Shown in pieces: positions 22,741 to 36,134 of a stretch of 64,000 bases of DNA. A model generated the notes under the pieces. That model searched no databases, had not been told where the DNA came from, and was given only the letters and a program-made list of their open reading frames with translations. The stretch spans positions 718,437 to 782,436 of the forward strand of contig VYZI01000145.1 in the NCBI GenBank assembly GCA_013397695.1, in the 5' to 3' direction. This stretch comes from Centropus unirufus (taxonomy: Eukaryota; Chordata; Aves; Cuculiformes; Centropidae). Within the stretch, counting starts at the first letter, position 1, and each line of letters opens with the position of its first letter. The position numbers were made by a program, and so were the translations under genes.

Positions 22741-22821
22741 GTTTGTGTGTGTGCATTTGTGCGTCTGTTTGCGTGTGCATGTGTTGTAATTGATGTTCAT
22801 GATGTATGGCTGGCTGGCTGG
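22741..22821 (+). repeat. GT-rich tract and a short GGCT repeat
   Basis: A degenerate TG-rich tract (22741-22786) is followed by three and a half GGCT units (22808-22821). Both are simple-sequence features. Confidence 0.6.
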
Positions 22822-23032
22822 AATATCTCACTACCCACACAAATGATCGTTGATAAGAAAGCCTTTTCCAGTTCAGTATTAGCATGCTTCATCTGAAATT
22901 GGCTTTGCTGATATGTCTTTGCTTCTGACTGCATGCTTCTGATGAAAAATATATCATTGTACCTAATTTCAAAGATAATCTTCTGTAATAATTTCCTGAG
23001 GTTATGCTAAGTTATATTTAATTATATTTTAG

Positions 23033-23786
23033 GTTTGACAAGGCTCAGTGTCAGGTCCTGTACTTGGGTCACAACAACCCCATGCAACGTTCCAGGCCTG
23101 GGGATGAATGACTTGAAAGCTGCATGGTGGAAAAAGTCCTGGGGGTGCTGCTCAGTAGCTGGCTGTCTATGAGAATGGTGGCCAAGGTGGCCAAGAGCAT
23201 CCTGGCTTTTATCAGACAAGATGTGGCCAGCAGGAACGGGGAAATGACTGTGGTCCTGGACTTGGTACTGTTGAGATTGCAGCTCAAAAACTGTGTTCAA
23301 TTTTGGGCCCCTCACTACAAGAAGGACATTGATCGTCTGAAGCTTGTGTAAAAGAAGGGCAAGGAAGCTGGCTAATAGTCTAGAGCACAAGTCTTAGTAA
23401 TAATGGCTGAAGGAACTGAGGTTGTTTAATCTGAAGAAAGGCAGCTTGAGGGGAGACATTATAGTTTTCTACAGGTGCTTGAAAGGAGGCTATAGTGAAG
23501 TGAGAGTTGTTCTCCTCTCCCAAGAAACAAGCAAGAGGACAACTGGAAAGGGCCTCAAGTTGTACCAGGGGATGTTTATAATAGATATTAAGACAATTTT
23601 CTTCACTGAAGGGGTTGTCAAATACTGGAACAGGTTGGTCAGGGAAGTGGTTGAGTCACCATCCCTGGAGGTATTTAAAAGATGTGTAGGTGTGGTGCCT
23701 AGGGACATGGTTATTGATGGACTTGGCAGTGCTAGGTTAAGGATTAGACTTGATGTTCTTGAAGGTCTTCTTCAATCAACCTGATA
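23033..23786 (+). mobile_element. CR1 LINE, plus strand, 5' truncated and old
   Basis: A CR1 copy covering the C-terminal part of ORF2 and most of the 3' UTR. It opens with TTTGACAAGGCTCAGTGTCA, which gives FDKAQCQVLYLGHNNPMQR, the familiar segment downstream of the reverse transcriptase core. Further on, CVQFWAPHYKKDID (near 23292-23333) is the hallmark C-terminal motif of avian CR1 ORF2. The 3' part has the ACTGGAACAGGTTGGTCAGG and GTATTTAAAAGATGTGTAGG steps, and the match ends near CTTCAATCAACCTGAT. Stops and frameshifts break all frames. The usual ATTCTATG tail is absent, so the last bases are lost or mutated. Divergence looks higher than in the 57 kb copy. It is in opposite orientation to the 5 kb copy. 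Confidence 0.85.
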
Positions 23787-24479
23787 GCAGGAGCAAAACC
23801 TGGTTACAGAACAAACAAAGAAATGGCTTGCCAAAGCTGCAAATGTGGGTTCCAGTTGTTGTGGTAATACATGAGTTAAGTAAGAAGTCTTTTTAGGAAT
23901 ATTGGGTTCCCTGCCTCTGCAGGTTAAATATTCCCCTCTGTCTTACATTAGCTGAATTTATGCTTTTGCCACCCAGCAGCCCCAGGAAGATAATAACTGT
24001 CAGTCACCATCAATCAGCACTGCATTTTTAGTAACAAGTAGGACGCCAGCTTGGAGAGAAGATGATATTCATAAAAATACGTGGTAAGTGACCCCATATT
24101 GGTGCAATGGTTGTCTTCCTTTTATATATATATGTACGTATATCCAGATGTGTGAAACAAGTCAGTGTGTCTTAAACATGTACGATTCAGAACTGGTTCT
24201 GGGCTTTAACAAAGGCATTGTAGAGAAGTAATTTCTTCACTTGCCTTGATGAAGAATGTGACATCGATGTGGAATCCCTGCAAAGAAGTGCATTATGAGA
24301 TTTCTTTCTTGCCGGTGCAGCCCTATTAATCTCTTCAGCATGAGCTTCAGTATTTAATAACAGGCATGGAATATTATGCTTGCTCTGAAATGGTTTTTTT
24401 GAAGCACTACTTGGGCTGTGTTTGTGTTAACCCAGTCAGAGGAAAAAAGGTTTTAAGCTTATCCCTCTTTTCTTTCCCT
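23787..24479. other. Unique sequence downstream of CR1
   Basis: Contains a short TATATATA run near 24124-24142 and no supported gene. Confidence 0.5.
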
Positions 24480-24620
24480 AATCACAGCTACCGGGCAAAA
24501 CACACCAAACGTCTAATAAGAGAAATAGCATTATCATATGCTAATTTACAGTAACATTAACAATAGCAGAAGGAACAAGACTCTGTCTGTATGTACTTGA
24601 TGAAATCCATGCTTGTGAAC
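24480..24620. promoter_or_regulatory. Possible enhancer-like motif cluster (POU plus SOX type)
   Basis: ATATGCTAAT (24536-24545) fits an octamer-like POU-factor site. AACAAT (24559-24564) fits the SOX HMG-box core, and the two are separated by about 14 bases. The flanking DNA is unique and not repeat-derived as far as I can see. Paired POU and SOX sites occur in many neural and stem-cell enhancers. Short motifs also occur by chance often, so this is a weak pointer to a possible conserved noncoding element. Confidence 0.15.
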
Positions 24621-25141
24621 AGTGCTGTGGCGTGACTGATTGTCCTTTTTGGGACAGAATTTGTCTTCCTGAGGCCATTGCAGCTCATAAATCGGTGCAG
24701 CTGTAAGACTCCATTCAGGATTAGATATTATTCTGATTTTACCTATATTTATTTCCTCCTGAATATTACAGCAGGAAAAGGTAATCAGCTTGTAACCAAA
24801 GCTTCTCATCTCTCATTGCACAAGAGCAACCTCTCCATCTCTTACAGGAATAGACACTGACAGCTTCCAAAAGAGTAGCTGTCTATTCCTCTCCCTCTGG
24901 AAAGCTAAGAGCTTCACTAGAGAAGTCCAAGGGTGAGAGAAACTGCAAATGGAGAAGAGAAAGGACATCTGAGATTCTTCACTAAGTAATCAGAGGACTG
25001 ATTGATTTCAGACAAAGACAGTAGTTATATAATACATTCCTACTCTGTGAGTAATCATATGCAAAGATTGACATGTTTGTGTGTTCCCAAAACTGATCCT
25101 GGGCTTACTGCAGCCATTCCTGCTTGCAAAACCCAACAGTT

Positions 25142-25176
25142 AAAGGGAAAAAAAGAAAAGGGAAAAAGGAAAAAAG
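25142..25176 (+). repeat. A-rich pure purine tract
   Basis: Thirty-five consecutive purines (A runs with GGG and GG interruptions). Low-complexity sequence. Confidence 0.8.
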
Positions 25177-28100
25177 TGTGATTGTACTCCTAGGACAACA
25201 TCCTGAGTTTTTCCCTGGTGGATCCTTGCCATTACCATGGCAAAATGCCTGGAAACTGCTGTTCTTTTCCACAAAAAATGTTTTGAAGGAAGAACAAAAG
25301 AAGTTTGAGCTTTTGGCAGATCACTGGAGATTGCTGTGTTCAGATCCTCAGCTGGTGTAAATCAACATAACTGCAGTGTTGCTACAGTAGTTACAAACTG
25401 ACTGACTTTCCCATCTATCATGGCTCGCTGCTACGATGAATATTTCTTTACAGATTCGATGGAGATGCTGAAGGAACTGCTTCTACTGCATGGTGCATGC
25501 TTCGTTTTCAAGAAAACACTGCTTATTCTTAATTGGTTAAACTCCCTTGTACATAACTTGGTGGTGCCTATTGTCATACAGACATAAAGTGTGTGACACT
25601 TTAATTCATTTCTTTGGTTCAGTAGTTGAATGACATATTAATCTGCTATTAAGTTGCATAATAGGATCAATGGAGATCAGGATGTATGTTTTAAATTTAA
25701 AAGGTCCTCTCCTTGTCTAATCCATATTTGTGTATTATATCACAGCATATGTGGCAAAAGAGTACTCCCACTTGGCCAACACACTAAACCAGTAAATAAT
25801 AATCTGTAACGTTGAAAGGCTTTATGTTTAAAATTGAAAGGATGATTTCACAGCTAACGGTGGTCAACAAGTGATCTTCCTGAGACCTCCATAAATCTAA
25901 AGACTTTATGATCATTTAAAAACAAGGGTTTGTAAATCCAGTTTTACAGATGCAGAGGAATGAAATACGGAAACCCTTCTTTCCATATGAACTCAGGTGC
26001 AGTGCATCTGATTTGTGTCTAGTACTGAAACTTCCCACCCTGCCCCTTTTAAAGAGAAATGTTGTGGAAAAATTAAACTCATCTGAGCTGCATCAGGAAT
26101 TGTGTGTGCCCAGAACATGACTGAGGAATGCCTAGGAGATTTCATTATCCTTTTATAACCCTCTTTATTTAATGACCAAATCTGGATTTGGTAATGGTCT
26201 TGAGGTTTGAGCACAAAGTCACAGCAGCACGAAAGCCAGGTACATATCTCCACATGCCTCTGTGGTGGGTGGTAACTGGGTGAATCAGCAGCAATGTTTC
26301 ACACTCAAGTGATGACAAGGGAGACAAAGGAATGGAGAGTCAGTCTTAGAGATCCTGCATTCCCTTATATCCCATGTTTGTTCAGCTCTGGACGATACTT
26401 GTAATACGAGCTGTTCTCCTAATGTTTTCGCAGAATGGAATAATACAGAAAAAATAATGTTTAAAGACCTTCTGGAAGTCAGATTTTAATTTATATTGAA
26501 ATATGCAATCCCTGATCTGTATCCAAAATGTTTCATCATGTTCGATGAAGGGTACTGTTTCAGGATCACATAATAGTTGATCTGAGGAACTATGTTATCT
26601 TCCAGAGTGTACTGCTGCTTTGCCAATAGACCAAGGAAATACAACAAACAAGGTAGAAAAAAACAAAGGTAGAAAACAAAGTACCTTTAAGACTGGGAGA
26701 ATCAAGCCAAGGCAAGGAATAACACCCCTCTGAACATCTACATTTCCTGAGAAGTGTCCCAGATGGCAGTATGCTAACGAAGGATACAAGATGGCTCCCT
26801 TAGTTAAGCCAGGACTGTGTCCTTCTCCATGGTAAAGTCTCAGATCAGACATCAACTAATGCAGTGGTCATGCAGTAGTGTCTGTGACTGGCTCAGTGTT
26901 TACCCAAAGATCACCTGTGTGATGAGCATCATGGTGAGGAACAGTATGTAGGCTATTCTAAGCCTTAGTGCTGATGGGAAGTGAAAGGCTGGGAGAAATT
27001 CTTCTTGCCTTGTGGTTTTAATACATTTAAAATAGTTAGAATGTAATAAAATTACTTTGCACCTACTCTTTCTTAAAAAAACTCAACGAATTAATGATAT
27101 TGGTCATAGTTTTTAGGCAACTGAGAGTGTCCACTGAGGAAAAATATGGCTTCTGCAAGCAGTACAATATTAATATGCTTAAAATCTGAGTGTATAGCTG
27201 GGAGAAAGCTTGCAGAGCATGCACCTGGTTGTACTCTTGTGTGATTCATATCATTGAATAGTGATGAATAGTAATGAGTTGCACAATGATCTGGATGGCT
27301 GCTTCCTTGCTACAGCTCAAGGTACAGCTTGGGGTACCGATCCTGCTAGTGCTGTTTCTCACTACTCTCCTTTTGGCTCTTTCCCAGCCTTCCTGCAGAA
27401 TTCTTGTCTGCTGAGACTCAGACTGCTGAGCCTGTCCTTTCTAAGCCCAGAGCTTGGCTCTGCATCAGGCTCCCACCCTACTAAATCCCCCCATGACCTT
27501 CTCCACAGATCTTCTAAGATTCTGCCCACTTGAGTCTTGCACTGATTTTTCTTCCATGCTTTCTCCAATTTTCTCTCTTCCATGTTTTCAGTCAGGCCCA
27601 AGGAGAAAGGGTTCCAATATAACTTTTATCTGCTGTCTTTATATCGTAACTGTCTCAAAACACTGCTTTCCTTAGGCTCTGTTTGGTGTTTAAACAGCAC
27701 TAAGCCTTTCCACCTAGCTGACCTGTACACCCTGTTCTATGATTCTACAGCTGGTGTGTGCCACAAACCCATCTTTTCCCATGCATTGAGGTTTCCTGCA
27801 TGTCACATTGATTTTGAAGTACCTGATGCATTCAGGGTATGATAGCTTTGCTGTAACATGCATCCATGGATGCTTCGTTTGATTGTGCTGCTTCTGAGCA
27901 ATGGCTTGGGCCCTTCATTAGGCTTCTTGTGACCTGACCCTATGCAGATCCTTCTTGCCCTTGGAATGGACAGTGTTTGGGGATGGATGCTACTGTTACA
28001 AGAGTAGTTTTGATTTAAGTTCACTCCTGAGGACCCTGGAGAAGAAATCGAACACAGGAACATGGAGTAGGCAGGCTGAACTATCTTTGCAGGTGGGCTT

Positions 28101-30055
28101 CTCTAGTGTCTCCAAAATACTGGGGGTACTCGAGGGCTAATCTGTTCTGTTCTGTAAGGCTCCTCCTCAACAATAAGTGCTTCCCCTCTGCCCCTCGCAC
28201 CCCCCTGTCCCACTTCAGCACTGACCGCCTGCACTGCTGTCTGTGTTAGTGCCTTCCATGGCTGCTGTTGAAATCAAGAAAAATTATTAGCCTTCAATAC
28301 CTTTCTCAGGTCAGGCTATAGCCTAATTGTGGGGATTTTCTGTTTGGTCTGAATGTTTCGCCTGTTCTAAGCAGTCCCTTGAAATTCCAGTGAGAGAGCT
28401 GCAACGAGTTGTGAGAACTGAGGAGATGAGTTGTGGAGTGGAACATGTGTGCTAGAGGTTTTAGCTTAATGCAATCACAAAGGACAAAACCTCCCCAACA
28501 GAAAGGCAATGCAGCTTTCTTCTCTCTATGTGCGCATTCATAGAGCTTCTTTCACATACATAATAGATACTAGAGAAATGTTGGAGATGAATCAGCTCAA
28601 GCTTACATTAATGGCTGCAAACAATCATAATAGGTTAACATTTCAGTCAAGAGGTCTTGAAAGTATAATAGGGCAGCTAACATTTCAAGAAGACAGCTAT
28701 GTTTTTCCTTACAATTGTTTCATTCTGCCTTTCTGTACATAGGACCTATATGAAACATTTTAATGTTTCCTTTCTACTTAAATAATTTGAGAAGAGGAAT
28801 AACATTGTTCAAAAGTTACAGTGGGGCTTGAGGTTCAAGCATAATTTCCAGATCTACCTTTATTCTTAATTCCCAATGTTTGGCTCTGTCACTCAGCTAT
28901 GTCTTCCTGCCAAAGGCAGCGATGAGTTGTGGCAGGTATGCTACCATTTTTTTCCAGAGGAGTGTAATAATTTTAGGATGGATACCACTTGACTAACTTG
29001 AATATGACAACTATTAGCATATTTGTTTTGAGTTAGCACGCATTAATATGGCCACATTTCTGGGACCTTCTAAGATGGTTTGTTTAAAGCTATCTGTATA
29101 TGTGACATACTGCCAAGGACTTACACCCTTGCTGTCTGAAAGCATCTTCTACCCACTCAGATATATAAGCAGTGGCATGATTGTTTTCCCAACCTCTGTC
29201 TTTTTACTCATTTGCATTAGAAGCTTTTTTTTTTTCAGAGACGGTTTCATGCCCTGTCTTTTTTTTCAGTCCATCTCTCAAAAATGCCTTGCATGATGGG
29301 TGGAGGGTGAACAAAGGATGCTTGTGACTTAAAAAAAAATCTATTTTTATTTGCCAGCTGATGCAGCTTTTACCTTGAAAGCCGATTGTGAGGAGAAAAA
29401 AGGTCTGTGATACAAAGCCATTATGTAATGGATACTAAAGAGATGACACCCACTTTTGAAATAAAGTACTTCGCATGGTGAGCACTTCAACTAGTAAACA
29501 GCCACCATCCCCTCCTATTGTTTACTGGGATCCTATGCATAGTACAAATTAGACCATAGCAGTCTGCTGTTAAAAAGGGAGTTCTTTTGTTTACCCTCTG
29601 GAAAGAGATCCACAGCCATGTGTAAGTATGGTAGACAAGCCATTTCAGGCTCTCCTACTCACTCCTTATGGATCAGGGAAGCCAAAATGCTCTTTTCCCT
29701 TGACAAATCTGCAACAGGGAGTTAGATTTTCCTTCCAACACTGAATCGATGCAGCTTTGCAGTGACTAAATTTGAGAAAATATGAGCAATTCTTCCCTCC
29801 CAATATGTTTTCTGTGACTCTTAAATAACAGGAAACACTGCCAACATTTACCTATGCAACTACTCTCTGTCCTATTGTTATCCCATATAAAACATACCCT
29901 TAGAACGGATGAACAGTTGTCATTTTGTTGCCTGCACTGTCACTTTGTGAACTCTAAATATAGTGAGATTATGGCATGCTGTAAAAGTACTTTAAGATAA
30001 ACCTGTTTGAGTGCAGGGCTGATATTTGCTCTTAGATTAGATTTAAGTGTGTTTT
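25177..30055. other. Unique sequence without a supported gene
   Basis: Chance-sized frames only (for example 25993-26253 minus, 26595-26855 minus, 27261-27533, 27582-27842, 29048-29296). The part from 27290 to 27600 is somewhat richer in C and T but shows no recognised domain. A short TTTTACAGATG patch near 25942 is too small to call MIR. Confidence 0.5.
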
Positions 30056-30078
30056 TTTAAAATTATTATTATTTTAAA
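30056..30078. other. AT-rich perfect hairpin
   Basis: Perfect 8-base arms TTTAAAAT and ATTTTAAA around a 7-base loop. With arms made only of A and T this is probably chance. No T run follows that would suggest a polymerase III terminator. Confidence 0.5.
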
Positions 30079-31915
30079 GATAGCTCTTTTAATTCTTTTA
30101 GAAACCTAGTGAATGGTGTTGAGAGTGATTCTGCAGAACACACTGCTAAGCCAGGAAAGGAAGGCTGAACTAAGTTTATTTTCCATTGATTTGTTTGTAC
30201 TTGCAGTCAAGTTACTCAGGCTTTCATGTAGTTCTCCCATGCAAGTACTAATCTGGCTCCCTGGCTTTTGAGATCTTAAAGGATCCTAGCACAGGTCTGA
30301 ACAAAGTACGTGCAATGTCTAGACAGAGAGTTTAATTCACGCTCAGACCGCAAAAAGCAGTGTAATGTTCTTTGCTTTCACATTTGACAGGCTGAGCTTG
30401 CTTAAAACTTGAGTTCTAGAGCTTGAGTTCTGGCCTTCTGGGAATAACATACTGGGCTTATTAAAACAGAAAAAAAAAAGGCACTTGGGATATGAATTGG
30501 ACAAAGAATGTCCTAATCATTCTAAGCTGATTGAAAGTCAGACCTTAGAAGGTGAACATAAATAAACAAGCTATTCATCAATGCTCTTTCCCTTCTTTTC
30601 TGCCTTGTCCAGTTTCAATCTCAGAGTTGTTGCTGAAGCAGCTGGTTCTTGTTATGCCTGTGCCTGTTGGTGACTGGCTTGTTTTTCATCTAGTTTGTTC
30701 AAAGTGGAACCTAACAGAGCAGGGACTATTCTCCTCCAGAGAGATTCTCCTCCACTACACATTCAAAGGATCCTCTGGCCCCAGAGAGATGCTTTTTTTT
30801 CTGCTGTCCTTAGGCAGGCAAGTTGATTTCTGGGAGGCAGCAAGGAAGGGAGATATAGTTGACCTTTTTTCATCATCAAAGGTGATTTCTTCAAGGAATT
30901 TCTTGAATTGTGTTCCAGAGGCATGGTAAGCTCTCTCACGGCTGTGATCTTGGACTGCATCACAAGTTCATTTGGGGAACAGAGTCCTATACATTTTTGG
31001 TCAGTGCAGGCTGAGAGCTTAGCATTGGAATTACCATTGGAAACTGGAAGGCCTTCATGTTTCTTGCCCAGAGCTAGTTATTACCTCCACAAAATTACGA
31101 TGATAACAACTATCTGTGGGCAAGAGCAACTGGAGATGTCTCAGCAGTTTAGACATAGATTACCCTGGTACTGCAGCTGATCACATTATCTGTCTTGATT
31201 TGTTTTGCTAAACATCTCCGCAAGAGACTTATGTGCAAAGCCCCCAAGCCATTTCATGTCTTCTGAGAAGCAGCCATGCAGGACCTGTGGCTTTTGTTAT
31301 TTATTAACCTGGAATGGCTTTGGATTGACCACATAGAGGTATGAGGATTAGCATCAGCCTGTCAATCCCTTGGGCTGCTGAGCACACCTAAATATATTCG
31401 AGCATTCAGAGCAAAGCACTTCACTGAAATCCATTCCTAATCCTCCACCACCACCTCCATCACATCATTAGCTGAAAAGTGAAACTCTCATCAAATTGAG
31501 AGAAAAACAAATAAGAAACATGAGAGTACAGAATGTGGGTGAATCTGGAGATTTCCTCAATAATTATTTTCTCAGTTGAAGAATAGGATCAGTTCTTTGG
31601 AAATGAAACTACATCTTACTTGACTATTTGACTATCTTGTCCTAGGGGCCTTGGTTGAAGTTCTGACATCATTGTCAGCACTTTTCTGATTTCAGGCTCA
31701 CTGAGTTTCCTGCTGTGGAAGAAAAACTGGCTAAAAAAAGAAACTTGCTAGAGCTTAAAAGCACTCTGTTAGCAAAAGCCAGCAGTGAAGGCCTTGGTTG
31801 ATGAGTCATTTCACACAAATAAGTGCCACACTGATCAATGAGAAATACTATAAGGGGCAGGAAAAAGGAAAATCAAAGCCATGGGGATGCTAAGGGTGGG
31901 GAAAGTGGGGAAGTC
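30079..31915. other. Unique sequence without a supported gene
   Basis: A 125-codon frame (30552-30929) overlaps a 66-codon minus frame and has no recognised motif. A GATGAGTCATTT AP-1-like site sits at 31800-31811. Confidence 0.5.
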
Positions 31916-31938
31916 TGTGTGTGTGTGTGTGTGTGTGT
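31916..31938 (+). repeat. (TG)n microsatellite
   Basis: A perfect TG run of about eleven units, likely to be length-polymorphic. Confidence 0.9.
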
Positions 31939-34900
31939 TTATGCTTGGGTGCTACTGTGTTTGTACTTGTGTATGTGATCAGAAAACAAGTGCAAGTTGG
32001 AAAGAGGGGTAGTTCATTGGAGCATACGGTTCTGGGGTAAGAGTAGGTCTCCAACAACTCTGTGGCTTGCAGCCTTATTTGTGATAATACCTTATCTAAA
32101 GGTATCACAATGAAGAAGTGTGTGACATTTTCATCACGTATTTATTACCTGCTGTAAAGACTAATGTTTCATAGGCATTTGGAAATCCAGTCACTAACAC
32201 AATTGGCTTTGTTATCCTTAGTATGAATTATCTCATTTTATATCTGTTAAGTATATATTGGCAATTTATTGACATTGCTATTCAAATTAAATCCTTGAGT
32301 AATTAGTCACCAGTGGATTTGCTTTCCCAAGTTGCAGCAATATGTCTCAAAATCTTTTCAAGCTTCTTCCAAGCTTTTCTCATTGGCATTTTTCCAAGAT
32401 GTTGCCTAAGAACAAGCACTGAAGCTGATATTTAGAACATATGGTGATGATGTGTTTGTATGTTCATTAAATCAAGTTACCAATGAAAGAAAAGTGTAAG
32501 GCTTTCTATCCTTTTAAATGAAATTGTCAACCTACATATCTATTGCCTTTGCTGAAATCCAGCCTGAAATGACTTGTAAGTAGTGCTCTGTTATGATGAC
32601 AAATTAATTCACATCAGACTTTGATCACTGCTTGAAAAGTTTTCAGACATCAATTTCCAGCAGTTGCATTTAGAAAATGAAAATTCAGTTTGGAGCCTCA
32701 GATTCAAAACAACAAAAGCAGAAGTGCCTTCACATAGTTGTTATGCAAACCTCTAGAAAAATGCAGGGAATTCAACAGAAGCTTCTTCCATATGTAGGAT
32801 AAAGAATTTCAGCAGCATTGGCTGATATGTACAATTAATGTTCTACATATGGATCACTTTACACAAAGCCCCTCATGTTACTATTGCTCATGTGTACAAA
32901 TGCATACACTCACACAGTATATATCTGTCTGCCAGTATGTCTTTTCCCATTGGTCTGTCTTCTTGCCACGCTACATGTCAAAAGGAAATGAAAATGGGAG
33001 GGGGAGTGAATCTGGCTTAAAATAGAATACAATTATATTACCCAACCTAATAGTGAAGGTGCATTTTGGAAATATAGTTCTGTATATCTAATGTTTACCA
33101 CTTGACTACTCATGCCTCAGGCTCAAAATGCATAATAATGCAAATTAAAACACAGAAAATGGAAGAGCTAGAATCTGAAAGATAACCATACCTAATGCAA
33201 AGTATGACAGAACATCTGCTCTTTAATTAATCTTACGTAAAGACTGAAGCTGTGCATTAAGATGCAGAGTGTTTATGACAACTGTTTTTTGTAGTTAACA
33301 TGCTCCTGGCCTCCCTCATGTAATTGTTTCTGCTTTGTAACACACATAAAGCTCTGATAAACAACAACAGCCACCTAGAAATAAAAATGTTGGGAAGGGA
33401 ATTGTTCAGAAACACAAAGTCAGAATGTTTTCAGGGAAGCATAGGTATACAATTTACATACATAGGAGTGGATTTTGATGACGATTAGAGGAATCCAACA
33501 TCTGGTTTTCTGAGTACACTGATGATAGCTGAAATCCCATGATTAAGATTAAAAATAAAGAAAAGCCAGAATGTCCCTTAGCTTTAATGAGCTCTCAGTT
33601 TTTAGGTGGTCAACTTGAGATGCCTTTTGGGAGTCAGAGTTTCAGAAAGCATTCAGTTTTCTTTTCTACTGCCTTTCAGAAAAGAAGGACCACTTTGCTG
33701 TATTTTGATTTAGTTACCCCAAACTACTATTGGTTATTGAAGCTCTACCATTTATTCAGTCTCCCCTTCATAATGAATGCATGCAGTTTGTGTGGATACA
33801 GTTGCTACAAAGAATAAAAAATGTAACTGGAATCTGTGTATTCATCACAATAAAATTATTTCCTTGTTCTGGGATGATTTATTTTATTATATGAAGTAAT
33901 TGTCTGGTTATCAACATGGATGTGTTTGCACTGTGATGGACATACTGGGTAGAGATTAATCTGGAGACAACCTGACAAACTAACTTGCTATAATCAAGAT
34001 AATTGTAAAAGGAGTTTTTGTTGAATTGTAATTGTTAAAAACCATATTTGTCTTCTCTGTAGGGTGAGTGGGATATGAAATGGCTCTTGGCTTCAATACA
34101 AATGTGTATAAGACAGTAGTCATACTGAAATATGAGAAGAATTATCAGTAGATCGTCATTCTCATTGATCACAGCACAAAGCATCATCACCATCAAGGGG
34201 TTTCAGTTTCATGGAATTTAACAGGTTGACTGTTAGTGTGGCTTAGACCTCTGGGGAAAAGAAAAACTTCTTTCATTTTTATCCCCTACCACAGAATGGA
34301 GCAGGCTTGGACACAATCTGACACTCAAATGGCAGATATTTCCTGTGCATCCATCTGGAGCAAAGATGTTCTCATCTAGATTGTGAATTCAAATCTCATC
34401 CTATATAAATTCAACCCAAATCTGTATGAGAAGCTTAATGTTATGTTATTAGGAGATGTCTAGTTGCAAGACATATGCCAGTTGTATAATCTGTGAGGAA
34501 AAAGAGAGGAAAGGCGGTGAAAGATCTGTAGAAACATCAAGAAATAAATAGGAAAATTAAAATCGCATTTACTGTATTAAACTACTATTTACCACTATGC
34601 TGTGTTTTGGTTGCGTTTTCCTAAGATAGTGTTTGTACCTTCCATAAGGAAAGACAGCTATGTAAAGCATCTTGAAAACTTTTTCTCTTGGTATAAATGG
34701 CTGGAGTCCTGAATAGAAAAGATTGGATGTACTTTAAGCTGAATGAAAATAGGATGCCTGCAGAAAACTTGAAACTGGCATGTTGTCTATGTACATAAAG
34801 AATCATTTTTATTTGTCTAAATATCTATAAGGGAGGAAGACAGATAAATTGAGAGAAAAATGAGAGAAAAATCGCAGTAATGTTCATTGTGGCGAAAGGA

Positions 34901-34968
34901 TTGCAAACAATATAAAATATCTGCTTCTCTGAAATGACATCTTTATTTGAAGTATGTCCAATATGCAT
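31939..34968. other. Unique AT-rich sequence
   Basis: No repeat or gene recognised. Small open frames only (33539-33817 is the longest, 92 codons, no domain). Confidence 0.5.
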
Positions 34969-34992
34969 GTATATATATATACACACACACAC
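34969..34992. repeat. (TA)n(CA)n compound microsatellite
   Basis: A short TA run passes directly into ACACACACACAC. Its composition is like the microsatellite at the gap edge near 22339. Confidence 0.85.
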
Positions 34993-36080
34993 TAAAGGTA
35001 GTCTTGTTGCTATAGTAATTGTCAACAATTATTTCCCCCTTATGCACTGTATTACAATTAGCAATTCTTCTTTCATTATGGGATGATGCAATGTAAATGC
35101 AGGCTTTCTGTTCATCCACTTCTTCCCATGTGTAGCTTTATTTCTGCAGCTGAGCCTGTGCAGCACATGCCAGAATGTTCACTGTAATGAGGGACTGGAG
35201 AAGGACCTAAGCTTTACCCACATTTGAATTGCTCTGAACTGTTCATCACTCCTTTAATTTATACCCATGGTGGGATGCAAAAGGGTCTATGTCTCTTATG
35301 GAAGTGATTTGAAAGCTTGCCAAGAAAGGGTCTCAGTCTCTTCTTCCTTATAGTCCTGGCACGTAAAGCCAGAGAAGAAAACAAAAAGCATTTGTGAGGA
35401 GTCATCCAGGAAGAAAAATTAACAATATAAACCAAGGGAGGAGAGAGAAAAGACCTATTCCTCATTGAGAATGGGTCTGTGCTTATTCTAATGGAACTTA
35501 TACAGACCCTGAATGTCCTCTAATCTGAAAGTAATACTCGTCTCTGTTTCTGCTGCTTCTTTGTTCAACATCCTGCTTGCTCTGCTTTTGGTTGGGCAAG
35601 GGGAGGGGGGAGCACAATCACTGGTCAGCTTTATTTTTGTATGAGGAACAAATGTTGTTGTCATCCTCAAGGTTGTGGAGAATGTCTGCTCTGCAAAACA
35701 AAGAGGTAGACAGGGCATTGTTTGTCCACCGTGTTCTCACTGTACTCTGGTCCTCTGTTGGAAAAACAGGAAGGTTTCTAAATTTTCTATCACTTGAGAC
35801 ACATCAAAGACCATGAGTGGAGGAGGGAGATGCTTCCCCCGCTTCCTATAACACAGATCCACCCCTCCCCCAGCCAGGCTTTTTGGTTCAGAAACTCGTG
35901 TGGCTCTAACATTACTTGTCTAATAGCGTGTGACCTTGAATTTAGGGGGCTGGAAGGATTTCAGAGTCAGTTTTATCAGGATTAGCTTTTTATCTGCAAG
36001 AAGTCTCCAAGCAACTATGTCATCTCATCTCCTTTCACCTTAGACTCCGAGCTTCCTCCTCTAGTTCTTACAACAGTGAG
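34993..36080. other. Unique sequence without a supported gene
   Basis: Small overlapping frames on both strands (35259-35465, 35488-35718, 35577-35816, 35794-35985) with no recognised domain. A G-rich run at 35594-35609 has only three usable G runs and so does not meet the quadruplex rule. Confidence 0.5.
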
Positions 36081-36134
36081 GAAAAAATATACTGTTTGAA
36101 AAAATATATTGAAATTGAAAAAATATATTGTTTG
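36081..36134 (+). repeat. Short tandem repeat, three units of 17-19 bases
   Basis: Three adjacent copies start GAAAAAATATA (36081, 36098, 36117) and differ mainly at their last bases. Unit lengths are 17, 19 and 18. Confidence 0.7.

Noticed and set aside
25930..25970. TTTTACAGATGCAGAGGAA, similar to part of reverse MIR
   Set aside because: Only about 20 bases match, with no supporting flanks.
35594..35609. Possible second G-quadruplex in a G-rich run
   Set aside because: Only three separated G runs are present. The six-G run cannot supply two runs with a loop.
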